A DNA stretch of 64,000 bases, taken from NCBI GenBank assembly GCA_035048495.1, contig CM068547.1:24993913-25057912 (forward strand), read 5' to 3'. Positions 11,001-22,744 of this stretch are shown in pieces. The stretch is from Euptelea pleiosperma (lineage: Eukaryota; Streptophyta; Magnoliopsida; Ranunculales; Eupteleaceae). The first letter of the stretch is position 1. The number at the start of each line of letters is the position of its first letter. A program made the translations under genes and the position numbers. Under the pieces are notes generated by a model. It searched no databases. It was not told where the DNA came from and worked only from the letters and a program-made list of their open reading frames with translations.

Positions 11001-12633
11001 TGAAATAACAACCAGTTCGTTCTCTTTAATCAGAAATACCTAGAAGGGGGGGTTGATTAGGTATTTAAAATTAATTAAACCTAAACAGTTTTACTAGTCT
11101 ATGCTAGGGAATAAAATCGCATGCCTTAGTTATTTGATAAAAGATTATCGCAATCGATTCAAATAAAATATACATCCATGGTATATCTTCTTTTCGTTGT
11201 TTGATCTAATCAATATAGATATCGGAATACAAACAAACAATCACACAAGACAAGAGATTTTTACATGAAAACCTTAGCCAAGGAAAACCACGGGACCACG
11301 TCCAGACGGAAAGTATCACTAACTGGAAAGTTAAACGAAACAAAGGTTACCTACGCAGCACCGTTGCAAATACAACTTCCAACCTTAGCCAAGGCCTACT
11401 ACCAATGCGTCAACATCTTCTGAATCAATGCTACGAGTCCACATGCGCCCTCCTAGCAAAGAAGCCTTGTTTGCTTGTTCAGTTTGGTACACCCTAAACC
11501 TACCATCGATCAGCTACTCCGAACTTAATTCTCAACACTCTAGCCTTTGCCGAAGGTGAAGGATTCGGTACACCCTGAACCCTAGGTTACTCAATAGGTG
11601 TTGAGTCACACTGGTACACTCAGGCTACTAGGTCAAATATCCATGTGGAAGACCTAAGTTGAGTAATGGATCACGCTCTTGGCTTTGATCTAGAAGATGA
11701 ACAAGCTCACAAGATGTTTATGAGAACTAAAAAACTTTTTGTTCTTCGAATGGACACTCTAATAAATTAACCTTTCTTCTCTCTATTCAATCTGTATAGA
11801 AATGTATAAGTGTATTTAGAGAAGGCATAGAAGGGTTATATTTATAAAATTCGTAACCATGAGCCCTTTAGAACGTGGGAGAGTGGAAACTAGAATTTTG
11901 GATCTAAGAAAGACTCAATCCATGCGAAGTCCAATCGATTGTACTTTGGGTCCAATCGATTGGGCTAAGTCCAATCGATTGGGTTTTGGGTCCAATCGAT
12001 TGGCCTTGTACGGATGGGTTTTTCCTTCGTAAATCCAATCGATTGTTCATAGTCCAATCGATCGGACTTAAATAAGTTTCTGTCCCGTAATGTCCAATTG
12101 ATTTTACAGAGGACTCCAATCGATTGGGCTTTGATCATGTTCTGTCTCGTAGACTCCAATCAATTTTACAGAGGTCTCCAATCGATTGGGCTTTAATCAT
12201 GTTCTGTCTCGTAGACTCTAATCGATTTTACAGGTCTCCAATCGATTGGGCTTTGTCCAATCGATTGGCCCAAATAGTCCAATCGATTGAACTTTTTCAG
12301 AAGTCAATAACATTGACTTCGACTCGGTTCTATCCAATGACTAGGTTTGACCATTATATTTTATTCATTTAAACCTATTCCTATGGCCACTAAGTCACTT
12401 ACCTTCCTAAGTGAGCGTACGCAATCTATAACCGACAAATGAGCAGTTACTCATATGACTCCTGTCATCAACCGTTTGATTCTTGTTGTCTGTCTTCTAG
12501 TCTTCACGTGGTCGATGAAGTATGCGTACCACGACTTCTTCACACTACACTGGTGCTCATAGGAATGGTTACATGAATATTTTTATGTCAAACAAAATCT
12601 TTGCTAAACTAGAATATAAAAATATTCCTTACA
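11001..12633 (-). repeat. 5' LTR of the nested copia element
   Basis: 1633 bp, TG...CA ends, parallel to 5252-6863. The minus-strand TATA box TATAAATATA is at 11837-11846 and the CCAATCGATTGG array at about 11930-12295. Differences from the other LTR are mostly scattered substitutions plus small indels in the array, so it is not a very recent insertion. Confidence 0.85.
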
Positions 12634-13613
12634 ATCTTCACTCACAGCACCACAAACTTGCCGATCTGTCACGCTACCGACAACGTCTCCACTGTTCTTG
12701 AGAGTTGCAGATCAGCAACTCCATCCTCCTCCATCGGTGAAACCTACAAGTTGCACTACCGTTTAAGAAAACTAGTTCACAGCCACCATCCATCTCCTCA
12801 ACCGTGCTCTCCCTCTCTATCTCCAGTGGAACAAACGGATCTCCTCCTTCCACAACCGTCGTGCACCCCTACAACATTACCGAACCAGCCTCTAAATTGC
12901 TCCACACCACTTGTCGGCCTCCTCATTGGTGATCATCACCACTCCCTCCCCCCTTGGCCATTATCTCCTTCTAAATAGGTTGTGTGTGTTCACGGGCTTC
13001 ATCCTCAAGGTAAGATCTTTCTTTAACATTCCATATCGTTCCCTCTTCTCTCACTAAACCATTTTCTCGTTATTTCTCTCACTCTTTCTTTCTCTACTTT
13101 CTCTTTCTATAGATCTCTTTAGTCCTCTTTTTCTCTCTCTAGGATCTCTCTAGCTTATTTCTCTGAACCCTTTTTCTCTCTAGTTTTCTTAAAATTTCTT
13201 TCTCACTCTATCTCAATCTCTCTTTTATATGCTTTCTAGTTAGGTTTGCTTTCTTTATTTAATATTTGTAAACACTTTTGATCAATGAATAAAGTTGTTA
13301 TTTTGCATGTCTTAATTTGTTTTTGTGTTTTCTTTATTGTTGTGGCACATTCTCTCTCTAGAATCATCAAAATCATGTTTTAAAATCACTTCAATCACCA
13401 CTCTCACCCTTCCCTATTTTCTTAAAGCATTTTTCGTGTTCTAATATTTTGATAAATTGTGTTCCCTAACCCCGAGTGCGGATCAACATCCTACCTATCA
13501 TTGTGCATCAAGAGTTGATTTTAGCAAAAAAAGAAGAATCGGATAAAATTAAAAATTTGTTGATCTAAGGGATTCCATCCAACGACTGAAAAAACCCAAA
13601 AATCAGTTACATA
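12634..13613 (+). repeat. LTR-like repeat unit, copy 2, right part
   Basis: Continuation of the unit interrupted at 5251: CT-rich leader, a CAAGGTAAGA splice-donor-like site, AATGAATAAAG (possible poly(A) signal near 13287), then the conserved tail CACCACTCTCACCC to AATCAGTTAC that matches 3270-3497. Together with 4119-5251 it rebuilds one full unit. The ORF at 12658-12978 is low-complexity Ser/Pro-rich translation of the leader. Confidence 0.6.
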
Positions 13614-13634
13614 TATTCATCTCACTATTATAGT

Positions 13635-15180
13635 GGATAACAAAGACATCCCAAAGCCCAAGGATAAATGATCAAAGAAAGACTTTGATGAATGTTGCCT
13701 AAATAGAAAGGGCTTAAATGGTATATTTAATGCTATGGACAAAAATGAGTTCCGAATGATCTCTACATGTACACTGGCCAAAGAAGCATGGGACATTTTG
13801 GAGACCACCCATGAAGGTATATCAATAGTAAAAATTTCAAAAAATACAGATGCTGACTACCAAGTTTGAATCCATTAGAATGGAGAAAAACGAAATTGTT
13901 ACTGAGTTCTATGCTAAACTCAGTGACATTATGAACATCTGCTCATAATCTGGGAGAGGAATTTCCCGAAGCTAAAGTAGTCAGGAAAGTTCTGAGATCT
14001 CTACCAGAGAGGTTTCAAGCGAAGGTCATTGTGATTGAAGAAAGTATGGATGCTGACTCGCTCCGCATCGACGAGCTTGTTGGTTAAATTCAGACTTTTG
14101 AGCTCAATTTGCAACCATCTAAGAAACCTAAAAGTATCTCCTTAAAAACTTCTAAAGTTGAAATTGAAGAGTCTAAAGATGAACCCAATGATGATAATGA
14201 AGAGATAGATTTTCTTGTAAAGGAGTTTAGGAAGTTTTTCTATACAAGACAAGGAACTTTCCCCAAACCTGGTCAAAAGTCTAAAGAGATGCCAAAATCA
14301 CGTGAGAATGTGCGTAAGACTGAAAAGTCCAAAAAGAACTTAAAGTCTTATTATAATTCAGATGCCTCTAGAGAAAGTGAAAGGGCTAATAAACTCATTG
14401 CATTCACTTCTACTATTCATTGTCCTAGTGTCTCTTCAAGAGATAATGAGGAAGCCACCACAGAGAAGAGTTTTGATACTCTAACAATGAGGATGAAAAC
14501 ATTCTACAAACTGCTAATCAGGCACTGTACAAAGCAAGCCTAAGACCGATAAAAGCAAATAAGAAATTGACTGATAGAGTTGAAGTTCTTGAGTCTAATA
14601 AAGCTGCTTTTAAACTAGACACTAATGAATTGTCTAGGCTAATTGGCCAGCTTAGGGAAGAGAAAAAATCTCTTCAAAACATAAACAAGTTCTTGAAATG
14701 CGAGTTCCAGACTTGTATAGATGTTTGAAAGTCTCTTAAAAATCAACTTGAAAATTTAAAGAGAGATTTGCCTCAATTCTCCAAGCGCACAGAAAAGCTA
14801 AATAAGATTCTTCGTGTGGGAATAAAAAATAATGACAAAAGGGGATTAGGATATGTGAATTCTTCTAGCACCCCATCTTCTTCAAGGACTAAGTTTGTAA
14901 AAGCAAAAGTTCTCTTCACACCCCAAGTCGACAAACCTAAACCCAAACCAGTTATACATGTGCTTATTTGTGATTACTGAAGGGGTAAAGGTCACCTAAG
15001 CAAAAATTGCTTAAAATAACGGAGAGATTCTAAGGCTCTTCCCAAGATCAAATCATCTAGGAGCCAAAGAAATCTTCTCCCTAAAATGCGAGCTCTACAT
15101 CTGAAGTCAGATGCCTTGAGAAGAGAAATTAGTAATCTGATGAAACTCAAGGGCGTCATAACTCATAAGGCTCAGAATAA
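13635..15180 (+). pseudogene. Copia gag pseudogene (UBN2-type domain, coiled coil, zinc knuckle)
   Basis: The reading frame runs from about 13635 with recognisable UBN2/gag motifs: DFDECCLNRKGLNGIF, STCTLAKEAWDILETTHEG, then LRSLPERFQAKV (about 14000). It passes into an acidic, Lys/Ser-rich linker (ORF 14109-14543), a coiled-coil segment (about 14500-14760) and the segment 14768-14980 ending in a zinc knuckle whose second cysteine codon is a stop (TGA), followed by GKGHLSKNC. Several stops and frameshifts are visible, for instance TGA replacing a conserved Trp near 13665. In the family gag forms the virus-like particle. This copy is dead. Confidence 0.8.
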
Positions 15181-15610
15181 ATGGAGGAAGAAATAAAAAA
15201 GAGTACACATCCCTCACCGTTAGTGCAAATGACGAAAAATATAAATCCCCATAAAAGGTATAAGACCATTTGGGTGAGGAATGATGAATTAAATTCTCTA
15301 CAAATGAAAAGTGGTCTCAAGGCTCCTCTAATAAATATATCTTTTGGGAGCCAAGAGAATCATCTGAAGAGCACTAGAGCCTATAATAAAAATTCTAATG
15401 CTTCAACCTTAAAGGCTCTCTCTAGAGAGAAAGAGAATAAGAAGGGACAAATCTATCATATTGCTCCATCCACTGAAATGGCAATGAACCAAATTATGCT
15501 ACCTAAGGATAAGACCATGTGAGTGCGAAAGGAAGATCCGACAAATCTAGATTCCATTTGGACTAAATTCCTTAGACATTCTAATGGCACATGTTCCATT
15601 GATTGAATAA
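15181..15610 (+). pseudogene. Post-gag remnant of the copia element
   Basis: A 113-codon open stretch (15181-15522) rich in Lys/Asn/Ser, with repeated motifs like KTIWVRNDE and a second, similar stretch right after it (VRKEDPTNLDSIW, to 15605). In SIRE elements such linker sequence lies between the gag zinc knuckle and the protease, where KxxWV... spacers are common. No protease Asp-Ser-Gly or integrase follows, so pol has been lost by deletion at about this point. Confidence 0.45.
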
Positions 15611-17401
15611 GTGTTGTTTTTCACACTCTACTCTATTTTATGATTTTTATATCTTTTGTGAATTAGGTTTGTAGTTTTATTTTTGAATTTTATTTTTTTT
15701 ATAGTTTTTTCAATTTGTTTTAGACCTTCACTTATTTGCATTATTTTGAGTTCATATATTCAAAAACAAAAATAAAAAAATTTAAAAATAAAAAAAATTA
15801 TTTTATGTCTTGTTGAGGATTTTGTTTTAGAATTGTGCATTGCATAATTGAATTTAACATGATGAGCATGGACTCTAGAAAATTCTAGAACCAAGACTTG
15901 ACACAAGGTTAATTGAAACTAGATCATTATAAAAATTTAGATAATTACTCTACTTTAATATTTCTCAGTTAGTGAATGTTCATAAGTTTTAACTGAGGAC
16001 TAGATTTGATAAAGGTAACAAATCTAGTACTTCACAGGGATTAAGAATAAACATATACTTTTATGACTTCAAATTAATAGTATTCATGCTGTTAGCCTCC
16101 CTATGTGATAGTTCCTCATGAAAAGAAAGCTACTTCCAAACGATAAGACTAAAAGCCATATGTATGGCCCTATTACATTTGATGTCTTATTTCGTATTGC
16201 TATAGAAAATGGCTACTTATCCTAAGAGAGTGAAAGCTATCATTTAAAACAAGTGAAAAATATAACTACTTATTAAAAGATGAGAACTGGAAAGAGAAAA
16301 AATTTGATAAAAGCAAGTGATTAAAAATAGTCATATTTGCTAAAAAATAATGTTCATTAATTTGGCAAATACATTTGTAAAAGAGGAAATGGTTAGAACC
16401 CTATAGTTCTAATTATGATTTCATAATTGGATACAATATACCTCCATATTCTAAGTATGTATTTAGAATTTTACTAATATATGTCATGTACCCTAAGAAG
16501 TGAATAGTCAGATCACAGTATACCCAAGTAAAAGAAATTAAAAATTCAATTAAAGTGAACTAGTTTGACTGACTTGCTCTGACAAATGGCTTAGATTAAC
16601 TACATTTGAACTATTCTAGATTAAACAGAGTAGTTAAGTCTAAAATTTTAAGTTTGATATTTATGAAGTGCCTATCACATTAAAACTCATTATGCATTGC
16701 ATTTGATTTGGCTTATTGTGTATTTTAGCATACTTCAGATTTAAGTCTTTTATCTGATTTGATCCGAATCAATCTGATTTGAGTTATATGAATTGTAAAT
16801 CTTTTCAGAAATGATTTAAATGTTTAAATTTCATTTGAAAAATATTTATTTTCTGGTTAGACTATCTTAGTTTTATTTCTGATGTTGTGTACTAGAGTAC
16901 TAAACCTTATAATGTAAGTAGTTATATGTTGCATGATTGATTATCTCTTCCTATATACGTGTGTATCAATGCACATGTGCTTTATTGCTTTCTAGTTATT
17001 TACTTGTTATTTTCTATACCTTTGTCATTCTATGACAAAAAGGGGGAGAAAAAAATAAAAAGTTAAACGAGTAATGCATGAAATAGAGGAGAGAAATTTA
17101 AGGGGAGAAAACACTTTTATTCTCATTTCTCTTATTATCTACACTAGAATATGTCTTTATAATGTGCATCTGATCATACACTCACAACACTTTTTAATTG
17201 CTTATTTATGGCAATGATACTTCATGGTATATTTTGTTAGTGATTGTGCAGAAAATAGTTCAAAGTCATTCTACTATATATGTTTCTCTTTTTTCGAGTA
17301 AATGTGAGATAGTGAGTGTTTCATATAAAAGGTTGGGAATGTAATATCTTATTTTTTTCCTTTACTGTTTATATGTCTAGTGATTTTGTCACGGAATTAC
17401 T
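15611..17401 (+). other. Non-coding interior of the truncated copia element
   Basis: AT-rich DNA that parallels, in opposite orientation, the interior of the element at 5252-12633. It contains the same inverted repeat TTTGTCATTCTATGACAAA (17021-17039), followed by AAAAAGGGGGAGA, an extra polypurine tract about 370 bp before the real one. No pol domain. Confidence 0.6.
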
Positions 17402-17413
17402 AAAGGGGGAGAT
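17402..17413 (+). other. Polypurine tract
   Basis: AAAGGGGGAGAT directly before the LTR start TGTAAGG. It is the same tract, on the opposite strand, as at 6864-6875. Confidence 0.85.
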
Positions 17414-17838
17414 TGTAAGGAATATTTTCACATTCTAGTTGGCATAATTCTGTTCAACACAAAATACATTGTGACCTTTCCTACGAGTACTGTGAGGCCT
17501 TAAGAATGTCGTGGTACGCATCACTCTTGTTGCTTGAAGACATGAAGATGAAGATCGAAGAATCAGAAGATCGATGAATGAGTCATCTGAGAAACCGTGA
17601 ACTGTCAGATATAGATCTTATACACTCGATAGGAAGGTAAATTGACCTAGTGGCCTTAGAAGACTTACAGACTTAATATCTAGGCTAAAAACCGTGTCAA
17701 TAGACTTACCTTGAACTCAAAAAAAATTTCAGATTTTATAAATTGAACCAAGTGTTTGTCCAATCGATTGGACCTTAGTACAATCGATTGGACTTACAAA
17801 GGATAAAAACACCTCGGGAAAAGTCCAATTTGTGAGAC
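17414..17838 (+). repeat. Truncated 3' LTR of the copia element
   Basis: Starts TGTAAGGAATATTTTC and follows the reversed LTR at 11001-12633 for about 425 bp, to the first two CCAATCGATTGG-type palindromes (17758-17795). The remaining 1.2 kb of LTR is absent. Confidence 0.75.
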
Positions 17839-18110
17839 AACTAGCAATCAAGCATAGGATGAGATTATGTTCTTTGGCAACATTCTTCTCCAGCGATCCT
17901 TTGGTATCCACAAATTTTATCAAATACATGGTACTCCATGATCTCCATTAGTTTGCAGAGGGGTATTAAAGAAAGGGTTAGAAAAAGAAAGATCAAATAA
18001 AATGAAACTTTATTTAGAGTAGTTTTCTTCTTGAATTGGGTAAGTATCAATTAGGTTAGTTTGCCGTTTATATTTATATGTTAGACTCATTTCTATTTTT
18101 ATCTCTGTAG
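17839..18110. other. Non-coding, nothing recognised
   Basis: Short AT-rich stretch between the truncated LTR and the RNase H-like remnants. Confidence 0.4.
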
Positions 18111-18114
18111 TGCT

Positions 18115-18960
18115 CTACATACACCTAAAGAGGGCTGACCTTTTTTTCACTAAGTGATGAATTTTTTTGCTAAATGAAATGTGTATTGAAGAAAAAAAGA
18201 AGCTATACAGAGCACCCAAAGGTGGATTACATGGCCCTACAGCAACCCAACTAGGTTGGCTCTCCGAAGGCCAATGAAACCGAACCTTAGGCGAAGACAA
18301 AAAATCAGTCAAATCTACAGTAATGTGTGTGAGGATCCTCCATTTTATAAAGGAATGGAGGTCGCTCTACAAAAGACTCTATCTACTCTTCTTCTAAGAT
18401 TGACCCATGATTAGCTAGCATGTCGGCTGAGAAACTGGATTCTCTAAGGTTATGAATGGTTAATGCTTTTTATCGCTGGCTCCCATCGGGGTCTGACTTT
18501 CCACAGGATGTTCCTCAAGCCAAATGCTTGGATAACAACTGTCGAATCTGTTTCTATCCATATATTCTTACACCCCTTGCTAATAGCCCATTCCAAGCCT
18601 TCTACAATAGCCTGGCATTTGGCCATGGTAAGTCCCAGCCCTTTGTAGAAGGCTAGCTCCCCTGAAGTACCCCTGGTAATCTCGGAAGATAACACCTATA
18701 CCCCCTCTCCCAGGGTTCCCTTTGGCTGCCCCATCACAATTCATCTTAATGAAGTTAACTAGAGGAGGTTGCCACACACATTCTCTAATCCTAGGAGCTT
18801 TCCCCGGCTTGCAACCGACTCCTAAATTGGATATAATGGATAGATCATGAGTGGTATTAGACATAGCATTTCGCGAGAGATTCCCGGCTTCCCTAATAGC
18901 AACAAGAATTTTTCTTTTACTAACTTCCACATCTGCTTTGCCTTCTTCAAATATGATTTA
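18115..18960 (-). pseudogene. RNase H-like (RVT_3) retroelement pseudogene
   Basis: Minus strand. The first frame (18930-18580) reads CVWQPPLVNFIKMNCDGAAK, then GNPGRGGIGVIFRD, with the catalytic-type Asp of the DGA...GNPG motif of plant RVT_3 domains. After a frameshift near 18655 a second frame (to 18450) reads AKCQAIVEGLEWAISKGC then IWIETDSTVVIQ, providing the Glu and second Asp. A degraded tail continues to about 18115. Such domains occur at the C-terminus of plant LINE ORF2 and as exapted single-domain genes. The frameshift and stops make this copy non-functional. Confidence 0.7.
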
Positions 18961-19001
18961 GATTAAAGAGAAAAGAGATATACAAGGAGTGGAAAGCAAA
19001 G

Positions 19002-19395
19002 CTAAGGCGCATCACCAACCCAAAAAAAAAAAAAAACAACAGAAATGCATGAGAGAAGACTAATATTCAAAGCAATAGTAGTCCTAAATGGGACTTCCAC
19101 TGAAGAAAGGAAGGTTGACTCCGCATTCCAAAGGAAGGTTGACTTAGCATCCCACCATTGACGGGTCCCGCTAGAAAGATTGGCACCAAGGTTCGCGCAA
19201 CGATCGGCTCCAAAATTCACCTCCCATCAAGTGTGGGACAAGCGAATCGAGTCGAAATTATTTTTATAGATTCCAAGTTCCTCTAACTTTCCAAGGACTG
19301 TCATTGTTATTGAATACCTTGATAACAGATTCAGAATCTGACTCTATCCATATGTGTCTCCAACCATGCGATGAAGCGAACACTGCCCCCAAAGA
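19002..19395 (-). pseudogene. Second RNase H-like (RVT_3) fragment
   Basis: Minus strand, just upstream of the previous remnant in the same orientation. It reads GWRHIWIESDSESVIKVF then NNNDSPWKVRGTW, followed by a stop and a frameshift, then NFGADRCANLGANL (the REAN-ADALA-like end of RVT_3) in the ORF 19220-19002. Only the C-terminal half of the domain is present. The two fragments are either two insertions or the halves of a local duplication. Confidence 0.65.
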
Positions 19396-19433
19396 GGGCT
19401 AACCCTAATTATTCTATAAATAGTTTTTTATCA

Positions 19434-19584
19434 AGGGTTGCACAAGGCCTCGGCCTAATTCAATTCCAACCTCATTTTTAGTTGGGCTCAAGAATTCTAG
19501 CTCAAGCCGGCCCAGCTAGAGTTTCAGAATTGTCAGTCCAAGGCCAGCCCAACTTGGGTTGGGCCTTTCCAAGTTGCATCCCTA
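19434..19584. mobile_element. Small hAT-like MITE
   Basis: Ends AGGGTTGCACAAGGCC and, reversed, TAGGGATGCAACTTGG, with GGCC-rich interior. This fits the common plant hAT-type miniature elements. Target duplication not clear. Confidence 0.4.
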
Positions 19585-20870
19585 CATGTATATTGTAAAT
19601 GTATATTGTAATGGCATTGAATCCGTATGGGGCACGCCGCAATCAATTTTGAGAATCCAATTCGTAGGTTAAACCAGGTTGCGTGTCAACCAAAAATTGA
19701 TCAGATAGAATAAATTGACCACCTAGTCCAATATTCTACTTGGTTGGGTTATTTTGACACACCTATGTGCATGGAGATGATTCAGGTGCTATCATCCTCA
19801 CAAAAGATCAGCCCATTCTAACCCTATCAAAGGGCTAGAAATGTTGAAATATGGGATCTGTATGGCAATGATGATCTCACTGAAAATCAGCTCTGGACTC
19901 ATCTATATGTGGCCCCCATAAAAGGGTGTCAGATGATGTGTCAAGATAAGGCATGCCAAAATAACGTGATCCACGGATATGTACATTTGGGTGACATACA
20001 ATAGGAATACAACACGGTAGTCTACCTAGTTGGACGGTCCAGATACATGATCATGTATGTACACCCATCAATATATGTCCAATCAAAAGTTTTAAATTCT
20101 AGGGTTTTTTTTTTTTTTCTAAGAAAGTTGGTGAGGATTGTTAAGTGACAACCGTATGAACATTCCATGGCTATTTTGACCTGTTATGACACAAGAGTCA
20201 AACGATGGGGACATGATGGGACCCACCAAATATCTAGTGCCCACACACCTCCATCATGAGATTTGGAAGACTAGGAGATTGATTGAATTTGGATGGGGGT
20301 GAAGGCCATGATTATTGGCATGGAATTCAGTAATTCAGACAGGAAACCGTGGCCTTGATATTACTTAGCAGGCAACTCTTATTGCTTGGTGATGTTCTCT
20401 TTTTTGGGGGAGAGTACTTATTACATCTTAGAAAGCCCGATTCGAAATCATGAATGTGTCGGATCCGTAGGTGAACCAAACTTTTTTTTCCTTTTTTTTC
20501 TTTGCTTAATTTTTTAATTATGCATAATAACCGTTTTTATAACTTACCTTCCAACTGCTTTTTCCAAAAACAAATTTTAATATGGATGGGGTGGTGTGTG
20601 GACCCAATCAGGCCTGTCAAAACATGTGGCTCACTCTGTTGTGTATGGATAGCGGCACGTGATTTGGTCGATCCACACACCCACATCAAAACATCGCTCC
20701 ACATAAAAAATTATATCGCTCGAAGCTCGAATTTCATATTGCTGGTTGTAAATTAATAAAATACCACTTAATTATGATAATAATGACCTCTTATATATGC
20801 CCTTTCTGACGTCGTTATATATTCTTATATCCACCGACTTTCTTTCGTGGCAACATCTGTGTAGAACTTC
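19585..20870. other. Intergenic DNA, nothing recognised
   Basis: Contains short poly(T) tracts and MITE-like phrases (GATCAGCCCATTCTAACC near 19806) but no complete inverted-repeat element or supported ORF. Confidence 0.4.
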
Positions 20871-20877
20871 ATAGTTA

Positions 20878-21342
20878 TTCGCCGTTTAACAGCCATTATC
20901 CCATTAAAATGTTTTTTGTTAATTATAACATTTATATTTTATTATCTTATTATAGTATAAATCATACTTAATAATGCAAAATTAAAAAATTAATGGTTAA
21001 ATTTTGGAAAATAAACCTAACATTATAAATAGCATTTCGACAGTTATAACGGTGAATTAACGATCAAGGTCGACCACTGTTATACTCTCGTTATTTTTGT
21101 TATTTTAAATTAACCTAGATATAATATAATATATTATACACTTACAATTAAAAATAAAAATGTACAACAGCTATCTAATTAGATTATCATTGCCCTAAAT
21201 TGACGCCATAACACACGTTATAACTTGTATTTATGATTTATAGTGGCCATTATGTTAAACCCATTAAACGGCGTATACAACATATATAACAGAGAGAGAG
21301 GATGTGATAGTCTTTTCATGTCGGCATTATATCGGCCGCTAT
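20878..21342. mobile_element. MITE of the AACGGC family
   Basis: Left end CGCCGTTTAACAGCCATTAT and right end with TTAAACCCATTAAACGGCG in inverse orientation; AT-rich non-coding interior. The motif family (AACGGC, GTTATAACGG) recurs at 61720-61931 and 62747-63197. Confidence 0.45.
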
Positions 21343-22744
21343 TAAAACCTTGAGTTTGTGCTTGTTTAAACTATTGCTTTTCTTTTAATTTGACTTATTG
21401 CTTATATGTAGAAAAAGAAAAAAAAAAGATGGGAGAATACATAGTATAAGTCGTGTACGTACAATGTAGCGCGTCGCTTCTCATTATGGAATAATTCCAT
21501 GCTCCTTTTTAATATCTAATCAAGTGTATGCCATGTCCCCTATATATTGATTTGATCACAGCCCTAAGATCATATTATGTGGGATCTTTTTTCTTTCTTT
21601 TTTATTTTTGAATTATGACATATATATATATACATGTTCATACTGCATATAATGTGGGGTATAGTTGCTCATATTAATTATTAATTAATTGTTGTCATGC
21701 CATGTAAACATCATTAATTACTAGGTGGCGAACGTGTGACACGTTACACCTATTTTTGCTTATGATATTCAAAAGTTTTCTCTTTTGTTTTTAAGTAATA
21801 TACGTCGTACTCCACGGGTGCTGCTAGTGGGTGTCTTTTATTGGTTGATGTTATTTGCAATTTCTTTTGAGAAATATTACTTCAAAAAAAAAAAAATATT
21901 CATGGATGACTCATGATATGATACATATCACATTTACTGATCGAGGTGTCTTCGGTGGGTTCATGCTACGTGTCGTGCATTTTGTGAAATATTATTTAAA
22001 AGTATGTTTTCAAGGATACTACATGACATATGATACATGCGACATATTCAATAATTTATATTTTGTGCACTAGCATGGAGCACGTGACTAAAGGAAAGGT
22101 GTCGGTGTTGTGTTACGTGTTGTCGTGAGGTAGCTTAGTATTTTTAATTTCTAATAAAGGGGTATTTTTTAGGAAAAAAAAAAAGACGATAGTGATAATT
22201 CATGGATTGGCCAACTTAAAAGGATGAACACTATTATAGTATAGATAGATAGATAGATATAAAGAGTTTTTGTCAGAAAAGAGTTCCAAAGTCACTAAAA
22301 TGCCCTTAGTGGATATTGCAAGGACATTTTTAAAAAATTAGCAAAATTATAATTGTTTTGCAAACTAAGGAGTAGTTTTGAAAGATTATTTAGGAGTGAT
22401 TTTAGAAATTTTACAATCCAAGGAGACAATTAATGTGAGAGGACCAATATATCTTTTTCAAATTTTGAGGACAGTTTTGAAATTTGAAAAATAACAAGAA
22501 GTATGTAGTTTTGTGATAGGTGTAACAATGCTATTAATATTTAAGTATTAAGAGACCAAATTAAAATGCCATTTTATTGTAGTGTAGAAATCAAATTACA
22601 CGGAGAATATCTAGTCAGAAGTTTAGTTCTGACTAGCCTACTATGGACTACAGAAGATCTGATCGATCTCCTGTAGTCCCGTGTGATCTTCTATAATTGT
22701 GCCATGTAGAAAATAGGAAACTGATTCATTACGGATCGCTTAAT
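21343..22744. other. Intergenic DNA with a diverged ~120-bp tandem duplication
   Basis: At 21868-22075 a segment (GAAATATTACTT ... ATGATATGATACATATCACA) is repeated once in diverged form (GAAATATTATTT ... ACATATGATACATGCGACAT). A short GATA run lies at 22239-22258. No gene. Confidence 0.4.

Larger units (their letters stand above)
5252..12633 (-). mobile_element. Ty1-copia (SIRE-type) LTR element, pol-less, nested in repeat unit copy 2
   Basis: Two long LTRs (5252-6863 and 11001-12633) flank a 4.1-kb interior. The element reads on the minus strand. The primer-binding site next to the LTR at 11001 is the complement of GCTCTGACACCA (10987-10998), one mismatch from the usual initiator-Met tRNA site TGGTATCAGAGC. 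The polypurine tract is the complement of ATCTCCCCCTTT (6864-6875). LTR ends obey TG...CA. The interior holds only the C-terminal part of gag plus non-coding DNA and a foreign solo LTR; no integrase, RT or RNase H is seen. The flanking 5-mers (CTTTT and ATCTT) are not an exact target duplication. It interrupts an older repeat, so it is the younger of the two. Confidence 0.85.
13614..17838 (+). mobile_element. 5'-truncated copia (SIRE-type) element with gag only
   Basis: Plus-strand relative of the nested element. It starts abruptly inside gag at about 13614, directly after the repeat unit, with no 5' LTR or primer site. It has the gag remnant, a long non-coding interior, a polypurine tract and the first 425 or so bases of a 3' LTR beginning TGTAAGGAATATTTTC. 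No pol is seen. Both ends are truncated. Confidence 0.75.

Noticed and set aside
5252..12633. Perfect 5-bp target duplication for the nested copia element
   Set aside because: Flanks CTTTT and ATCTT agree at only three positions; not claimed.
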